This document shows, piece after piece, positions 16,336 to 25,120 of a stretch of 64,000 nucleotides of DNA (its first letter is position 1; each line of letters opens with the position of its first letter). The notes below the pieces were generated by a model. The model was not told where the DNA came from. It searched no databases and was given only the letters and a program-made list of their open reading frames with translations. Position numbers and translations under genes: made by a program. Origin of the DNA: Thiothrix winogradskyi (GTDB taxonomy: Bacteria > Pseudomonadota > Gammaproteobacteria > Thiotrichales > Thiotrichaceae); the NCBI RefSeq assembly GCF_021650935.1, contig NZ_CP091244.1, positions 372,001-436,000 on the forward strand, read 5' to 3'.

Positions 16336-16887
16336 TCAAGCGCGTTGCTGCATCACTAAACGGTGCACATTACGGTAACGCTCCATGAGCTGATGCCCAA
16401 ACAATGGGTCGCTATGCTCCTCAACGGATTGCTCGACGGCGATCCAATCAGCCGCATCCAAGGTGCTATTGATCAGTGGGAATAGCTCGGCTTCCTCGGT
16501 GTTCAGATGGGCTTTCTGAGCATCAATAAATGCCGTGATTTTGTCTTGCAGCTCTTGGCGGCTCAAGATGGCACTGTCATTAATCACATTGTCCAGCAAA
16601 CCTTGGAATTCACGGGTGGTTGCAGGTAAATCTTGATGCTCCGCCAGCAACGCCCCAACGACAGATTCCGCTGCATCGGAACGGGCACTAAAAACGCGGT
16701 AGATGCTATCTTCCTTCGGGTGATGAATCTGGTCGGAATAGCGACGAATATAATCAGCAATATCGGTCATTAACAGCAAATCCGCATCCCCGCCGGTGGC
16801 GAGCAAACCAGCCTGTTGCTCAAGCAACTTCAACAACTTTGCCAGATTGACATGATCTTGATGCAAGTCGGTCATAATCTTATGCAT
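16336..16887 (-). CDS. hemerythrin domain-containing protein
   Basis: A 183-residue cytosolic four-helix protein of the hemerythrin-like family that can bind a di-iron site and sense or carry O2 or NO, or guard iron-sulfur enzymes. Candidate iron ligands are His in DLHQDH near the start, HHPKED near 57, AEHQDL near 85, and HLNTEEAELFP near 131. AAGGAG lies 7 nt before ATG 16887, so the longer frame from 16926 is rejected. Its position beside the oxygen-sensitive hydrogenase operon suggests O2 protection or sensing, which is inference. Confidence 0.85.
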   Translation of the reverse strand: MHKIMTDLHQDHVNLAKLLKLLEQQAGLLATGGDADLLLMTDIADYIRRYSDQIHHPKEDSIYRVFSARSDAAESVVGALLAEHQDLPATTREFQGLLDNVINDSAILSRQELQDKITAFIDAQKAHLNTEEAELFPLINSTLDAADWIAVEQSVEEHSDPLFGHQLMERYRNVHRLVMQQRA

Positions 16888-16966
16888 AGTGATACTCCTT
16901 AATCCGAAAAATGTTGCACTGCACATAGATCATAGGGGAATTAGTACACGATATAAGCGACAAAAG

Positions 16967-17428
16967 TCATATTTTCCACGCTTTTTTGCGAATAAAGTGC
17001 TGTACCCATGCCAGTGCTGCCGCCAGATTTCCCGCTGCTGGTTCCGTTAACGCATCCCCCAATTCAAACGCATAGCCGCGTATGTGCAACAGGTAAGCTG
17101 GCGGTGCATCCAACCCGTACACTTGCCGGAAAGCATAAAGCACCGCCGCAGGCGACATCGCATGACTCGTGTAACTGCCATCCTGTTGCGCGGTGAGCGG
17201 CTCCACCACATACGGGGCGGCACAGGTCATATCCGCATCCATGAACAGCACGCATTCACGCCCCACCAAATCGGTAATGTGTTCGACCTGAAGCTGCATA
17301 TCGGTTTGGCATTCCACACCGAGCAAGTGTTGCGCCGCAATTGCTTCCAACAACAATACGCCGAGGGCATCATCGCCGCGCCCCAGATTGCCATAGCCGA
17401 ACAGCAGGATCGGGGGGATATTACCCAC
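16967..17428 (-). CDS. hoxW: hydrogenase maturation protease
   Basis: A 153-residue HycI/HupD-type endopeptidase that clips the C-terminal peptide from the hydrogenase large subunit once the NiFe site is loaded. The N-terminal GYGNLGRGDDALGVLLLE holds the first metal-binding acid, DADMT near 66 the second, and LLHIRGYAFELG near 118 the His region. It is last in the hox operon and its start overlaps the hoxH stop by 8 bp, matching its dedicated substrate. No hyp maturation genes are in the window. Confidence 0.92.
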   Translation of the reverse strand: MGNIPPILLFGYGNLGRGDDALGVLLLEAIAAQHLLGVECQTDMQLQVEHITDLVGRECVLFMDADMTCAAPYVVEPLTAQQDGSYTSHAMSPAAVLYAFRQVYGLDAPPAYLLHIRGYAFELGDALTEPAAGNLAAALAWVQHFIRKKAWKI

Positions 17429-18872
17429 TATTCTTCACCACCCGGTTCAGTAACGCCCCCTCATGGCTGACCAACTCCACCTGCAATGGCATTTTGCCCA
17501 ACGCATGGGTCGCGCACGACAAACACGGGTCATACGCCCGCACTGCCACTTCCAGATGATTGAGCAAGCCTTCGGTAATTTCCTGCCCATCCAAATACCG
17601 GTTAGCCACCGAGCGTACCGACTCATTCATCGCCTGATTATTGCTAGTGGTGGAAACGATCAAATTGGCTTTTTCAATCAAACCTTGCTCATCGACTTGG
17701 TAGTGGTGGAACAACGTCCCGCGTGGGGCTTCGATCACGCCGATACCTTCGCGGTGTTTTTCGCCACCGGACACCACCAAATCCGTGCCGGTAATATCGG
17801 GGTCATTGAGCAACTGTTGGATAGATTCGGCGCAATGCAGCACTTCAATCATTCGCGCCCAGTGATAAGCCAAGGTATCGTGCACATACGCGCCCCCAGC
17901 AAATGCACGGAAACGCAACCGTGCGGCTTCCGCCAACGGTGTAGAAATGCTATCGCATAGATTGACCCGTGCCAGTGGCCCCACCCGATACCAGCCGTTT
18001 TCCTTGCCCAATGCCGTCAGGTAAGGGAATTTCATGTACGACCAATTGCGCACTTCTTCACGAATCGCCGAACCGTAACCGCTGTAATCAAACTGGTCGA
18101 AAACATTACTGCCATCTGCACGGCTGGCACGCAGCCCACCGTGGTACAATTCCAGTTCGCCTTGCGCCCCGACCATGCCCAGATAATTGGTCGACAAGGT
18201 AGCGAACGCATGGTTTTCCGGGTGTTGCAGGTGGATGGTTTCATTCAATGTCACCGCATCCTGCGACCAAGCAATAATGTCGGCAATGTCGCCCAGCAAA
18301 ACTTTACGTTCAGCCTCGCCCAAAGCTTTATTCATACCGCCCGGTATGGCTGCCGTGCCGTGGATGCGTTTGCCTGCAATCGCCGCGATCACTTGCTGCC
18401 CGTACTTGCGCAGTTTAACGCCTTTGAGCGCCAGTTCGGGGTAATCTTCCAGCACACCAACAATGTTACGGTGCAACAGATTTGAACCGAAACCGAACAG
18501 AAAGTCGGGCGAAGACAGGTGGAAAAAATGCAGGGCGTGCGATTGCAATACCTGCCCAAAATGCAGCAAGCGACGCAATTTGGTGGCAGTGGAGGTCAGC
18601 TCATCCACCCCGACAATCTGATCGACTGCTTTTGCGGCTGCCAAATGGTGCGACACCGGGCAAATGCCGCACAAGCGTTGCACGAAATACGGCACTTCCG
18701 TATACGGGCGACCTTGGATGAATTTTTCAAAGCCGCGAAATTCGACAATGTGCAGACGCGCTTCCTGTATGTGGTTGTCAGCATCCAGCAGCAGGGTAAT
18801 TTTGCCGTGTCCTTCCACCCGTGACACCGAGTCAATGGCAATGCGGCGCGTGTTGCTTGCAGTGTGTTCCAT
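17421..18872 (-). CDS. hoxH: NAD-reducing [NiFe] hydrogenase large subunit
   Basis: A 483-residue catalytic subunit that oxidises H2 or reduces protons. The two pairs of NiFe-binding cysteines are in RLCGICPVSHH near 65 and DPCLSCATHAL near 455. The conserved RVEGHGKITL is at the N-terminus. The sequence continues for about 25 residues beyond the His-Ala site of CATHA, the peptide that the following protease removes. Group 3d (bidirectional, NAD-linked) is indicated by the linked hoxFUY. Starts 10 bp after hoxY. Confidence 0.96.
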   Translation of the reverse strand: MEHTASNTRRIAIDSVSRVEGHGKITLLLDADNHIQEARLHIVEFRGFEKFIQGRPYTEVPYFVQRLCGICPVSHHLAAAKAVDQIVGVDELTSTATKLRRLLHFGQVLQSHALHFFHLSSPDFLFGFGSNLLHRNIVGVLEDYPELALKGVKLRKYGQQVIAAIAGKRIHGTAAIPGGMNKALGEAERKVLLGDIADIIAWSQDAVTLNETIHLQHPENHAFATLSTNYLGMVGAQGELELYHGGLRASRADGSNVFDQFDYSGYGSAIREEVRNWSYMKFPYLTALGKENGWYRVGPLARVNLCDSISTPLAEAARLRFRAFAGGAYVHDTLAYHWARMIEVLHCAESIQQLLNDPDITGTDLVVSGGEKHREGIGVIEAPRGTLFHHYQVDEQGLIEKANLIVSTTSNNQAMNESVRSVANRYLDGQEITEGLLNHLEVAVRAYDPCLSCATHALGKMPLQVELVSHEGALLNRVVKNSG

Positions 18873-18882
18873 GTCCAGACCC

Positions 18883-19419
18883 TCAATCGTAATGCAGCAT
18901 GGCTTTCGACAGGGAAGGTTCTTTTCCCGCCAACAAGTCGCTCAAAATGGTGAAAAACGCATCGCCCGATGGCGGGCAACCCGGCAGGTAATAATCCACC
19001 CGCACCACCTCGTGCAGCGGGTGAACCTTGGATAGCAGCAACGGCAATTCAGGGTCGGACGGAATCATCGGGTTATCCACGCCCACACCGTTTACATAGG
19101 CTTCTTCCAAACATTCCTGCACCGAATAGTGGTTGCGCATTGCCGGTACGCCGCCATTGATGGCGCACGCCCCGACCGCAATCAGGATTTTGCATTGCTG
19201 GCGAAATTCACGCAGCACCTGCACGTTTTCAGCATTGCACAAACCGCCTTCCACCAAACCAATGTCACACGGCCCGCAATGTTTAATATCCGTCAGCGGG
19301 GAACGGTCAAGCTCAACGTGTTCCAGCAAGCCAACCAGTCGCTCATCCATATCCAGAAACGACATGTGGCAACCGAAACAACCCGCCAACGACGTGGTAG
19401 CGATACGGATTTTAGACAT
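18883..19419 (-). CDS. hoxY: NAD-reducing hydrogenase small subunit
   Basis: A 178-residue small subunit carrying the proximal [4Fe-4S] cluster that links the NiFe centre to the diaphorase. Cluster cysteines are in GCFGCHMS, HCGPCDIGLVEG, VGACAINGG and LPGCPPSGDAF. It has no Tat signal and is much shorter than membrane-bound uptake enzymes, so the complex is cytosolic. Start at 19419 (MSKIRIATT) is chosen because the longer frame is unrelated to the family and this start overlaps the hoxU end by 8 bp. Confidence 0.95.
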   Translation of the reverse strand: MSKIRIATTSLAGCFGCHMSFLDMDERLVGLLEHVELDRSPLTDIKHCGPCDIGLVEGGLCNAENVQVLREFRQQCKILIAVGACAINGGVPAMRNHYSVQECLEEAYVNGVGVDNPMIPSDPELPLLLSKVHPLHEVVRVDYYLPGCPPSGDAFFTILSDLLAGKEPSLSKAMLHYD

Positions 19420-20146
19420 CGTGATGCTCCGTTTTTTGCAAGGTGATGGGGGTAGCCACATCGGATTCTGCCACCGAATGCCGGTCAAACGTGCGCAAGC
19501 CAATCGGCACTTCGTACCCATGCCCCTTGCTCAGAATCGCACCGACCGGACAAATACGCGCAGCCAAATCTTCGGCTTGCAAATCGCTATCGCCCAACTT
19601 ACCACTGGCGGTATTCACGATGAGGTGGGATTGCGCCCCGCGTCCGCTAATCGCAAACACGTTCTTACCATCCACCTCGCGGCTAGCACGGACACACAAT
19701 TCGCACAGAATGCAGCGGTCACGATCCAGCATCACAGTGGGGTGGGAAGCATCGACTTCGCGGCGCGGGTAAAACGGCGGGAAATGCCCATCCAGCATCC
19801 CAAAGTGGTAGCCCAACGCTTGCAAGGTGCAATCGCCGGTTTTACTGCATGTTGGGCACAGGTGATTGCCTTCCACGAACAACATCTGGGTCAGAGTTTT
19901 GCGTACTTCGTTGAGAGCAGCGGTATTGTTGGCGACCTGCATCCCATTACTGGCAGGCAAGGTGCAAGCGGATGCACTGCGCCCGTCCACTTCCACCGTA
20001 CACAGTTTGCAACTGCCGTGCGGTGTTAGCCCCGGCTTGTGGCATAAATGCGGGATGTAGATACCCGCCGCGAGTGCCGCATCCATAATGGTTTGCCCCG
20101 CTTCGAAGGGGACGGCTTGCCCGTCGATAAAGAGTGTGTTGTTCAT
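19412..20146 (-). CDS. hoxU: NAD-reducing hydrogenase diaphorase subunit HoxU
   Basis: A 244-residue iron-sulfur protein homologous to the N-terminal part of NuoG. The plant-type [2Fe-2S] site is in HLCHKPGLTPHGSCKLC plus a later Cys (SACTLP); a His/Cys-coordinated [4Fe-4S] site is in NHLCPTCSKTGDC; a further [4Fe-4S] site is in RCILCELCVRAS. It relays electrons between HoxF and HoxYH. Its ATG overlaps the hoxF stop by 4 bp. Confidence 0.95.
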   Translation of the reverse strand: MNNTLFIDGQAVPFEAGQTIMDAALAAGIYIPHLCHKPGLTPHGSCKLCTVEVDGRSASACTLPASNGMQVANNTAALNEVRKTLTQMLFVEGNHLCPTCSKTGDCTLQALGYHFGMLDGHFPPFYPRREVDASHPTVMLDRDRCILCELCVRASREVDGKNVFAISGRGAQSHLIVNTASGKLGDSDLQAEDLAARICPVGAILSKGHGYEVPIGLRTFDRHSVAESDVATPITLQKTEHHDV

Positions 20147-21897
20147 GACAAATGCGCCTCCGCATCATCGCGGTGAGTCAATTCGCGGCTGGTATTGAGT
20201 GCCGCATCCAGATTGAAGAACGGCGCGTAATCCTGATGCAGCAAACGCTCGGTGCAAACCTGCGGAAAACGTTCCAGCAAATCCAGCACCGGGTTTGCTG
20301 CCGTTTGCCCCAACCCGCAATGCGAACGCCGTTTCACCACCATTGCCAGCCGCGCCATTTCGGCTTGGTCGTAAGGTGTGCCATGCCCGGAAGCAATCTT
20401 GTCGATGTACTTGCGCAATAACGGCGTACCCACGCGGCAAGGCGTGCAAAAACCGCAACTTTCGTGCGCAAAAAAGTGACTGAAATTACGCACCACCGCC
20501 AGCAAATCACGCTGTGCGCCGTACACCATGATCGAACCACCCGTCGCAAGGTCTTCAAATGCCAGCTTGCGCCCAAATTCCGCCCGCCCGATCAATGCGC
20601 CAGAAGGCCCGCCGACTTGTACGGCTTGCGCGTCTTGCCCACCGCACGCTTCCAGCAAGTCTTGCACGCTAATGCCAAAGGGGTATTCGTAAATGCCGGG
20701 GGCGGTGCAATCGCCACTGACGCTGAGCACCTTGCTGCCTGCGGATTGCGCCGTGCCATGCGCCCTGAACCATTCCCCGCCGTGCACCGCAATGTGGGTG
20801 GCGGCGACCAGCGTTTCCACATTGTCGACTACGGTAGGCTGCCCCAAATAGCCGTGCGTCACCGGAAACGGGGGGCGTACCCGTGGCACACCGCGTTTCT
20901 GTTCCAACGATTCCAGCAAGGAAGATTCTTCACCGCAAATGTACGCGCCCGCTCCCATCACAATGCTGATGTCGAAATGGAAATCAGGCTGCTTGAGAAT
21001 GTTTGCGCCCAGCAAGTTAGCTTCACGCATCTCGTTGAGCGTTGCTTCCAGTGGCGGCAAGAGGTAACGGTATTCACCGCGCAAATACAGATAACCGTGT
21101 TGCGCTCCGATGGCATAAGCACACAGCGCCATGCCTTCAAACACTTGCGTCGCGTAGCTGTTCAGCAAAACCCGATCCTTGAACGTACCGGGTTCGCCTT
21201 CATCGGCATTGCACACCACATAACGGGGCGTAGCGGGTGCGGCACGGCACAATTGCCATTTCAGGCTGGTGTTGAAGCCTGCACCGCCACGTCCGCGCAA
21301 ACCGGATTGCTTGATTTCAGCCAGCAGGTTTTCCGCCCCGCCTTGCAACGCAGCGCGTAAGCCAGCACCCGCTGGCATGTTATCGCTAAGCAGCAAACCT
21401 GTCTGGCGGATATTATCTTGCACGGCAAACCATTCCGCAGGCCAATCATCCAGCGGTGTTCCTGCATTAATTAGCGCCGCCAGCGACGGCAAGTGTTGCG
21501 CGGTGAGTTTGGTGAGGATGCGCCCGTTCACTAACGCTGATGCGCCTTGATCACACATGCCCAAGCAAGAGGTTTCATCAATGCTGACCGCACCATCCGC
21601 ACGGGTAATGCCGGGGGTAACGCCCAGCAATTCGCACAGCCTATGCATCAGCGTCAAATCGCCGCAACTGGTGCAATTGCTGAATAGCAGGTCAATGCGC
21701 CCGCGTGGAGTGCGGTGGAAAAAGCTGTAGAAATCAATCACGGCTTCTACTTGGCTGATGGGCAGCTCAAGCTCTGCCGCGAGCGGGGCGATTTCCAGTG
21801 GGGGAATGTGCAAGAAACAATGTTGCAAGTCGTGCAAGCGATGCAATAAATGGTCGTGACCTTGCTGACCTACGCCAGCAGAGAATGATGATGGCAT
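20143..21897 (-). CDS. hoxF: NAD-reducing hydrogenase diaphorase subunit HoxF
   Basis: A 584-residue NuoE-NuoF fusion that binds FMN and NAD(H). The N-terminal NuoE-like part has [2Fe-2S] ligands in NCTSCGDL and SCLGMCDQG. The NuoF-like part begins with GLRGRGGAGF (about 196-205) and NADEGEPGTFKDR for FMN/NAD binding, and the terminal [4Fe-4S] motif ESCGFCTPCRVGT plus HCGLGQ. It is the first gene of the operon hoxF-U-Y-H-W. No sigma-54 consensus was evident in the short region upstream. Confidence 0.96.
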   Translation of the reverse strand: MPSSFSAGVGQQGHDHLLHRLHDLQHCFLHIPPLEIAPLAAELELPISQVEAVIDFYSFFHRTPRGRIDLLFSNCTSCGDLTLMHRLCELLGVTPGITRADGAVSIDETSCLGMCDQGASALVNGRILTKLTAQHLPSLAALINAGTPLDDWPAEWFAVQDNIRQTGLLLSDNMPAGAGLRAALQGGAENLLAEIKQSGLRGRGGAGFNTSLKWQLCRAAPATPRYVVCNADEGEPGTFKDRVLLNSYATQVFEGMALCAYAIGAQHGYLYLRGEYRYLLPPLEATLNEMREANLLGANILKQPDFHFDISIVMGAGAYICGEESSLLESLEQKRGVPRVRPPFPVTHGYLGQPTVVDNVETLVAATHIAVHGGEWFRAHGTAQSAGSKVLSVSGDCTAPGIYEYPFGISVQDLLEACGGQDAQAVQVGGPSGALIGRAEFGRKLAFEDLATGGSIMVYGAQRDLLAVVRNFSHFFAHESCGFCTPCRVGTPLLRKYIDKIASGHGTPYDQAEMARLAMVVKRRSHCGLGQTAANPVLDLLERFPQVCTERLLHQDYAPFFNLDAALNTSRELTHRDDAEAHLS

Positions 21898-21971
21898 GGC
21901 AGATGAACCGTTTTATGTTGTGTTCAAGCGGGTATTGTAATACCAATCACGCCAGCAACGTATGATTTAAC

Positions 21972-22310
21972 TCAGGATTCGGGTGAGTGGCTATCAGCCG
22001 TGATCCGGTCGTGCCAATACCCCAATGCCTCGCCAAATGCATCCAAACTGATGCTGACAGGCTCAGCATCATCATCGCCATACAGTTCCTCGATCAAAAC
22101 CTGCTGCGGCTGCAACTGCACAAAATAGCTGTTGCCGCTGATGGCATAGGCTTCAGTATCGGCAGGGTTTTCTCGGATTTTGTCTAGGGTTGTCTGTAAG
22201 GTTGCCAGCATGGTCAGGTTGGTTTGCACATCCAGCAGCAAAAAGGCGGCGGTGGCGGCGTAACCTGCGCCTTGTTGTTGCCATTGCTGCCATTCGTGTT
22301 CATGTATCAT
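21972..22310 (-). CDS. putative immunity protein for the EndoU-like gene
   Basis: A 112-residue acidic cytosolic protein that I do not recognise. The N-terminal half is helical (QQQGAGYAATAAFLLLDVQ), followed by SGNSYFVQLQPQQVLIEELY and a very acidic turn (GDDDAEP), then a C-terminal helix with ALGYWHD. GAGGAG is 9 nt before the ATG. It starts 24 bp after the EndoU-like lipoprotein gene in the same direction. A small acidic protein directly behind a nuclease-toxin domain is the usual layout of an immunity gene; that role is inferred from context only. Confidence 0.55.
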   Translation of the reverse strand: MIHEHEWQQWQQQGAGYAATAAFLLLDVQTNLTMLATLQTTLDKIRENPADTEAYAISGNSYFVQLQPQQVLIEELYGDDDAEPVSISLDAFGEALGYWHDRITADSHSPES

Positions 22311-22334
22311 CGGTATTGCTCCTCAAGCAGTGGG

Positions 22335-22934
22335 TTAGCGTAGGGGGAAGGCGGTATTCACACCGCCACGGGACGACGATGCACCCGCAATCAGGTAAGG
22401 CGTGCCGTCAGCACTGCGGCAATACGCATCCGACTGATCCTGTTTGGGGGAATTAGCCCCGCACCATGCCCAATTGGGCGCACTTTTCGGGCAGTTTTGC
22501 TGATTGCGGGCGGCATACCCGATGGTATTGATCACTTGAGTCGGGGTGCAATGGTCAGGATAAAAGGTGGAAAATTTGTCCTCCCCCTTGTTGCCGACCA
22601 ACTCCCATTGCCCCGCGTAAATCCCCTGCTTATTGGGTTTTTGAGTAATGCGCACATCGGCTACCGTTTGCGGGTCACTACCTTGCGGGCGCGAATGGAA
22701 ACCGACTACCCGCCCCTTATTGTTCAACTCGCCGCAAAAGATATGCGCATAATTGACCTCGACACCATTGCTTGCCTTGACCCACTGGTGTGAGGGGCAG
22801 GTGACGGACTCAGCGCCAGTGCTTGTTTTGCCAGCGCTTGGTTTATAATCGTCGGGCGCAGGCTTACAAGCCACTAACCCGATGGCGGCTACGCCTAGCG
22901 TTACCCAAATCGCTGCTCGACGCTGATAACCCAT
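22335..22934 (-). CDS. EndoU-like nuclease lipoprotein
   Basis: A 199-residue lipoprotein: signal segment, lipobox LVAC (Cys23), a polar linker and a bacterial EndoU-type domain. Two candidate catalytic histidines are in YAHIFCGE (His64) and GFHSRP (His80), and KFSTFYPDH (from about Lys120) fits the third catalytic element. EndoU domains are RNases often found as toxic tips of contact-dependent and other polymorphic toxins. Six or more cysteines suggest an oxidising compartment. ATG 22934 follows GGGAG; the TTG at 22949 is less likely. A free-standing lipoprotein form, rather than a tip on a large toxin, is unusual. Effector or periplasmic nuclease are both possible. Confidence 0.72.
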   Translation of the reverse strand: MGYQRRAAIWVTLGVAAIGLVACKPAPDDYKPSAGKTSTGAESVTCPSHQWVKASNGVEVNYAHIFCGELNNKGRVVGFHSRPQGSDPQTVADVRITQKPNKQGIYAGQWELVGNKGEDKFSTFYPDHCTPTQVINTIGYAARNQQNCPKSAPNWAWCGANSPKQDQSDAYCRSADGTPYLIAGASSSRGGVNTAFPLR

Positions 22935-23023
22935 GCCGTCTGCTCCCAAAATACCAAAAGGCGCATCCTAACGTATTCGGCTGGAAAATGCCTGTGGGAC
23001 TCGCGGATTCCCACAAAAGCAAC

Positions 23024-23060
23024 TATAGTAACCTGCATTACGATAACCTAGGTTACTATA
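23024..23060 (+). promoter_or_regulatory. inverted repeat abutting the ATPase start
   Basis: TATAGTAACCT (23024-23034) and AGGTTACTATA (23050-23060) are perfect 11-bp inverted arms with a 15-bp spacer, and a third half-site forms the palindrome TAACCTAGGTTA at 23044-23055. The right arm touches the ATG. Likely an operator or an RNA hairpin that covers the ribosome site; autoregulation is inference. Confidence 0.6.
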
Positions 23061-24392
23061 ATGAAATTCTACGGCAGGGAAGACGAACTCGCCCAATTGC
23101 GGGCGATAACCGCACAAGCCACCTCCGGCGGTAAAATGACCGTCATGACCGGTCGTCGGCGGGTAGGTAAAACCTTGCTTGCCAGAGAATCATGCAAAGG
23201 TGGGCAAAGCCTGTACCTGTTCATTGCCAAGAAAAGTGAAGCACTGCTCTGCGCGGAATGCACCGACATCATTAAAAACACCTTCGACGTGCCGGTGTTC
23301 GGCGACATCCAGCACTTCCGCGATGTGTTCCGGTTGTTGCTGGAAATCGGCAAAACCCAGCCTTACGTGCTGATCATTGACGAATTTCAGGAGTTTTACC
23401 GCATTAATCCGGCGGTGTATTCAGAAATCCAGAACCTGTGGGATCAGTATCGGCAGCAAACCCGCATTCACTTGATGTTTGTCGGTTCCGTCCATTCACT
23501 GATGGTCAAAATCTTCCAGAACAACAAAGAACCTCTGTTCGGGCGGGCTGACCGCATCCTATATCTGAAACCTTTCAAGCCGCAAACCATCCACGACATC
23601 TTGCAACAGGCGCAGCAATACACCCCTGAAAACCTGTTTTATGCGTATCTGCTGACAGGTGGTATTCCGCGCTACCTTGAAATTCTGCACGACAATGCCG
23701 TGTATGGGCGCGATGCCATCATGGATTTTGTCTTCAGCAAAAACTCGCCGTTTCTGGAGGAAGGCAAGCATGTGCTGATCGAAGAATTCGGCAAGGAATA
23801 CGCCACTTATTTCTCCATTCTGGAATTACTGGCGAGCGGCAAAACCGGGCGTGGGGAACTGGAATCCATCCTTGCCACCAATGTCAGCGGTTATCTGGTG
23901 CGCTTACAGGATGAATACGATGTCATCGCCGTGCGCAAACCCATCAACGCCAAACCGGGCAGCAAAGTCCAGAAATACTTCATCAAGGATAATTTCCTGA
24001 ATTTCTGGTTCCGTTTCATTTATCGCAACAACAGCGCAGTGGAGGCCGAAAACTTCGCCTACATCAAGCGCATTCTGGAACGTGACCTCTCCACTTACAG
24101 CGGCATGGTATTGGAACGCCTGTTTCACGTCCTGTTGACAGGCACAGGCCATTACAACCAGATTGGCAGCTATTGGGAACGCGGCAACCAGAATGAGATT
24201 GATGTGGTCGCGGTCAACGATCTGGACAAGCAAGTGCTGGTCGGGGAAGTGAAAATGAACCCGGATCGCATCCGCATCCCGGCATTGCAGCACAAGGCGG
24301 TGAAGCTGGAACAGGCGTTTGCAGGGTATGCGTTTGCGTATCAGGGGTTTAGTTTGGAGGCGATTGATCAGTATTTTGGGCGGCAAGATTAA
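23061..24392 (+). CDS. archaeal-type AAA ATPase with nuclease-like C-terminus (DUF234 class)
   Basis: A 443-residue STAND-like P-loop ATPase. It begins with FYGREDELAQL and Walker A GRRRVGKT (about 31-38); Walker B is VLIIDEFQEF near 106, and a sensor-type block is MFVGSVHSLM. A winged-helix-type middle part follows, then the C-terminal DUF234 region whose NEIDVVAVN and VGEVKMN resemble the D-x-E-x-K core of restriction-like nucleases. The role of this widespread, patchily distributed family is not established. A weak AGG and a palindrome precede the start directly. It is transcribed alone and ends before a clear terminator. Confidence 0.85.
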   Translation: MKFYGREDELAQLRAITAQATSGGKMTVMTGRRRVGKTLLARESCKGGQSLYLFIAKKSEALLCAECTDIIKNTFDVPVFGDIQHFRDVFRLLLEIGKTQPYVLIIDEFQEFYRINPAVYSEIQNLWDQYRQQTRIHLMFVGSVHSLMVKIFQNNKEPLFGRADRILYLKPFKPQTIHDILQQAQQYTPENLFYAYLLTGGIPRYLEILHDNAVYGRDAIMDFVFSKNSPFLEEGKHVLIEEFGKEYATYFSILELLASGKTGRGELESILATNVSGYLVRLQDEYDVIAVRKPINAKPGSKVQKYFIKDNFLNFWFRFIYRNNSAVEAENFAYIKRILERDLSTYSGMVLERLFHVLLTGTGHYNQIGSYWERGNQNEIDVVAVNDLDKQVLVGEVKMNPDRIRIPALQHKAVKLEQAFAGYAFAYQGFSLEAIDQYFGRQD

Positions 24393-24524
24393 TACGGTTA
24401 TGGCTTACTTTGTGAAAATGGCATTGGCAACGCAAATATTGTTCGACACGCCATCAAAGAAGAAGACCTTATGTCAAAAAGTGGTGGAGAATCTACAATA
24501 AGGACGCAGAATGTCGCACTTATT

Positions 24525-24562
24525 ACACCTGCTAGATTCCCTATCAGCAGGTGTTTTTATTT
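24525..24562 (+). terminator. intrinsic terminator after the ATPase gene
   Basis: ACACCTGCT (24525-24533) pairs with AGCAGGTGT (24546-24554), a perfect 9-bp stem with 12-nt loop, followed by TTTTATTT. It terminates plus-strand transcription. The region 24393-24524 before it has no supportable gene. Confidence 0.8.
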
Positions 24563-25120
24563 CAGCCATCAGCGTTATAATACTCACTTCACTGATGGCT
24601 CTAACACTGATACCGACATCAATAAATTCAATTCTTTGCCAACTTCATCCAGCAGCTTCTTCATATTGTCGACCGATGAATGTCTTGTGACATACCACAT
24701 ACCAACCTTTTTTTGGCTTTGGTAGTCTGTTTTGGCTGTTTTTGAAACTAATGGAATTCCTGACAGACGCTTATTCAACTTGGCAACACGCTCAAAGCCA
24801 ATACACTCCAAAACACTTACAAACGTATCAGTTGCCTTAGACTCTTGGAAAACTTTACCCGCTAAAGTTACACGGAGTTTTTTACGTGCGCTAACATGAT
24901 CACGATGTTTAGAGTGAGTAAGTTGCTTTTTTGGCAGTTCCGTTTTATGCGTAACACCCACTTGCCAGCGTTCCATCAAGGAACTGGTATCTTTAGCAAA
25001 AGCTTGTAGTTGCATTGAAGATTGGGAGAGTTCAAGAACTCTAGAGAAATTGCCTTCCAAACTGGCTTCTGCACATGCCATTTTCAAATCATCTGCAATG
25101 TTGCTTAACGAGTGACTAAA

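Noticed and set aside
19133..21360. Two 298-codon plus-strand frames opposite hoxY/hoxU and hoxF
   Set aside because: They lie opposite conserved hydrogenase genes and contain no domain; typical GC-rich shadows.
24393..24520. Short frame with NGIGNANIVRHAIKEEDL as a gene fragment
   Set aside because: No start, no family match that I can name, and it lies between a stop codon and a terminator.
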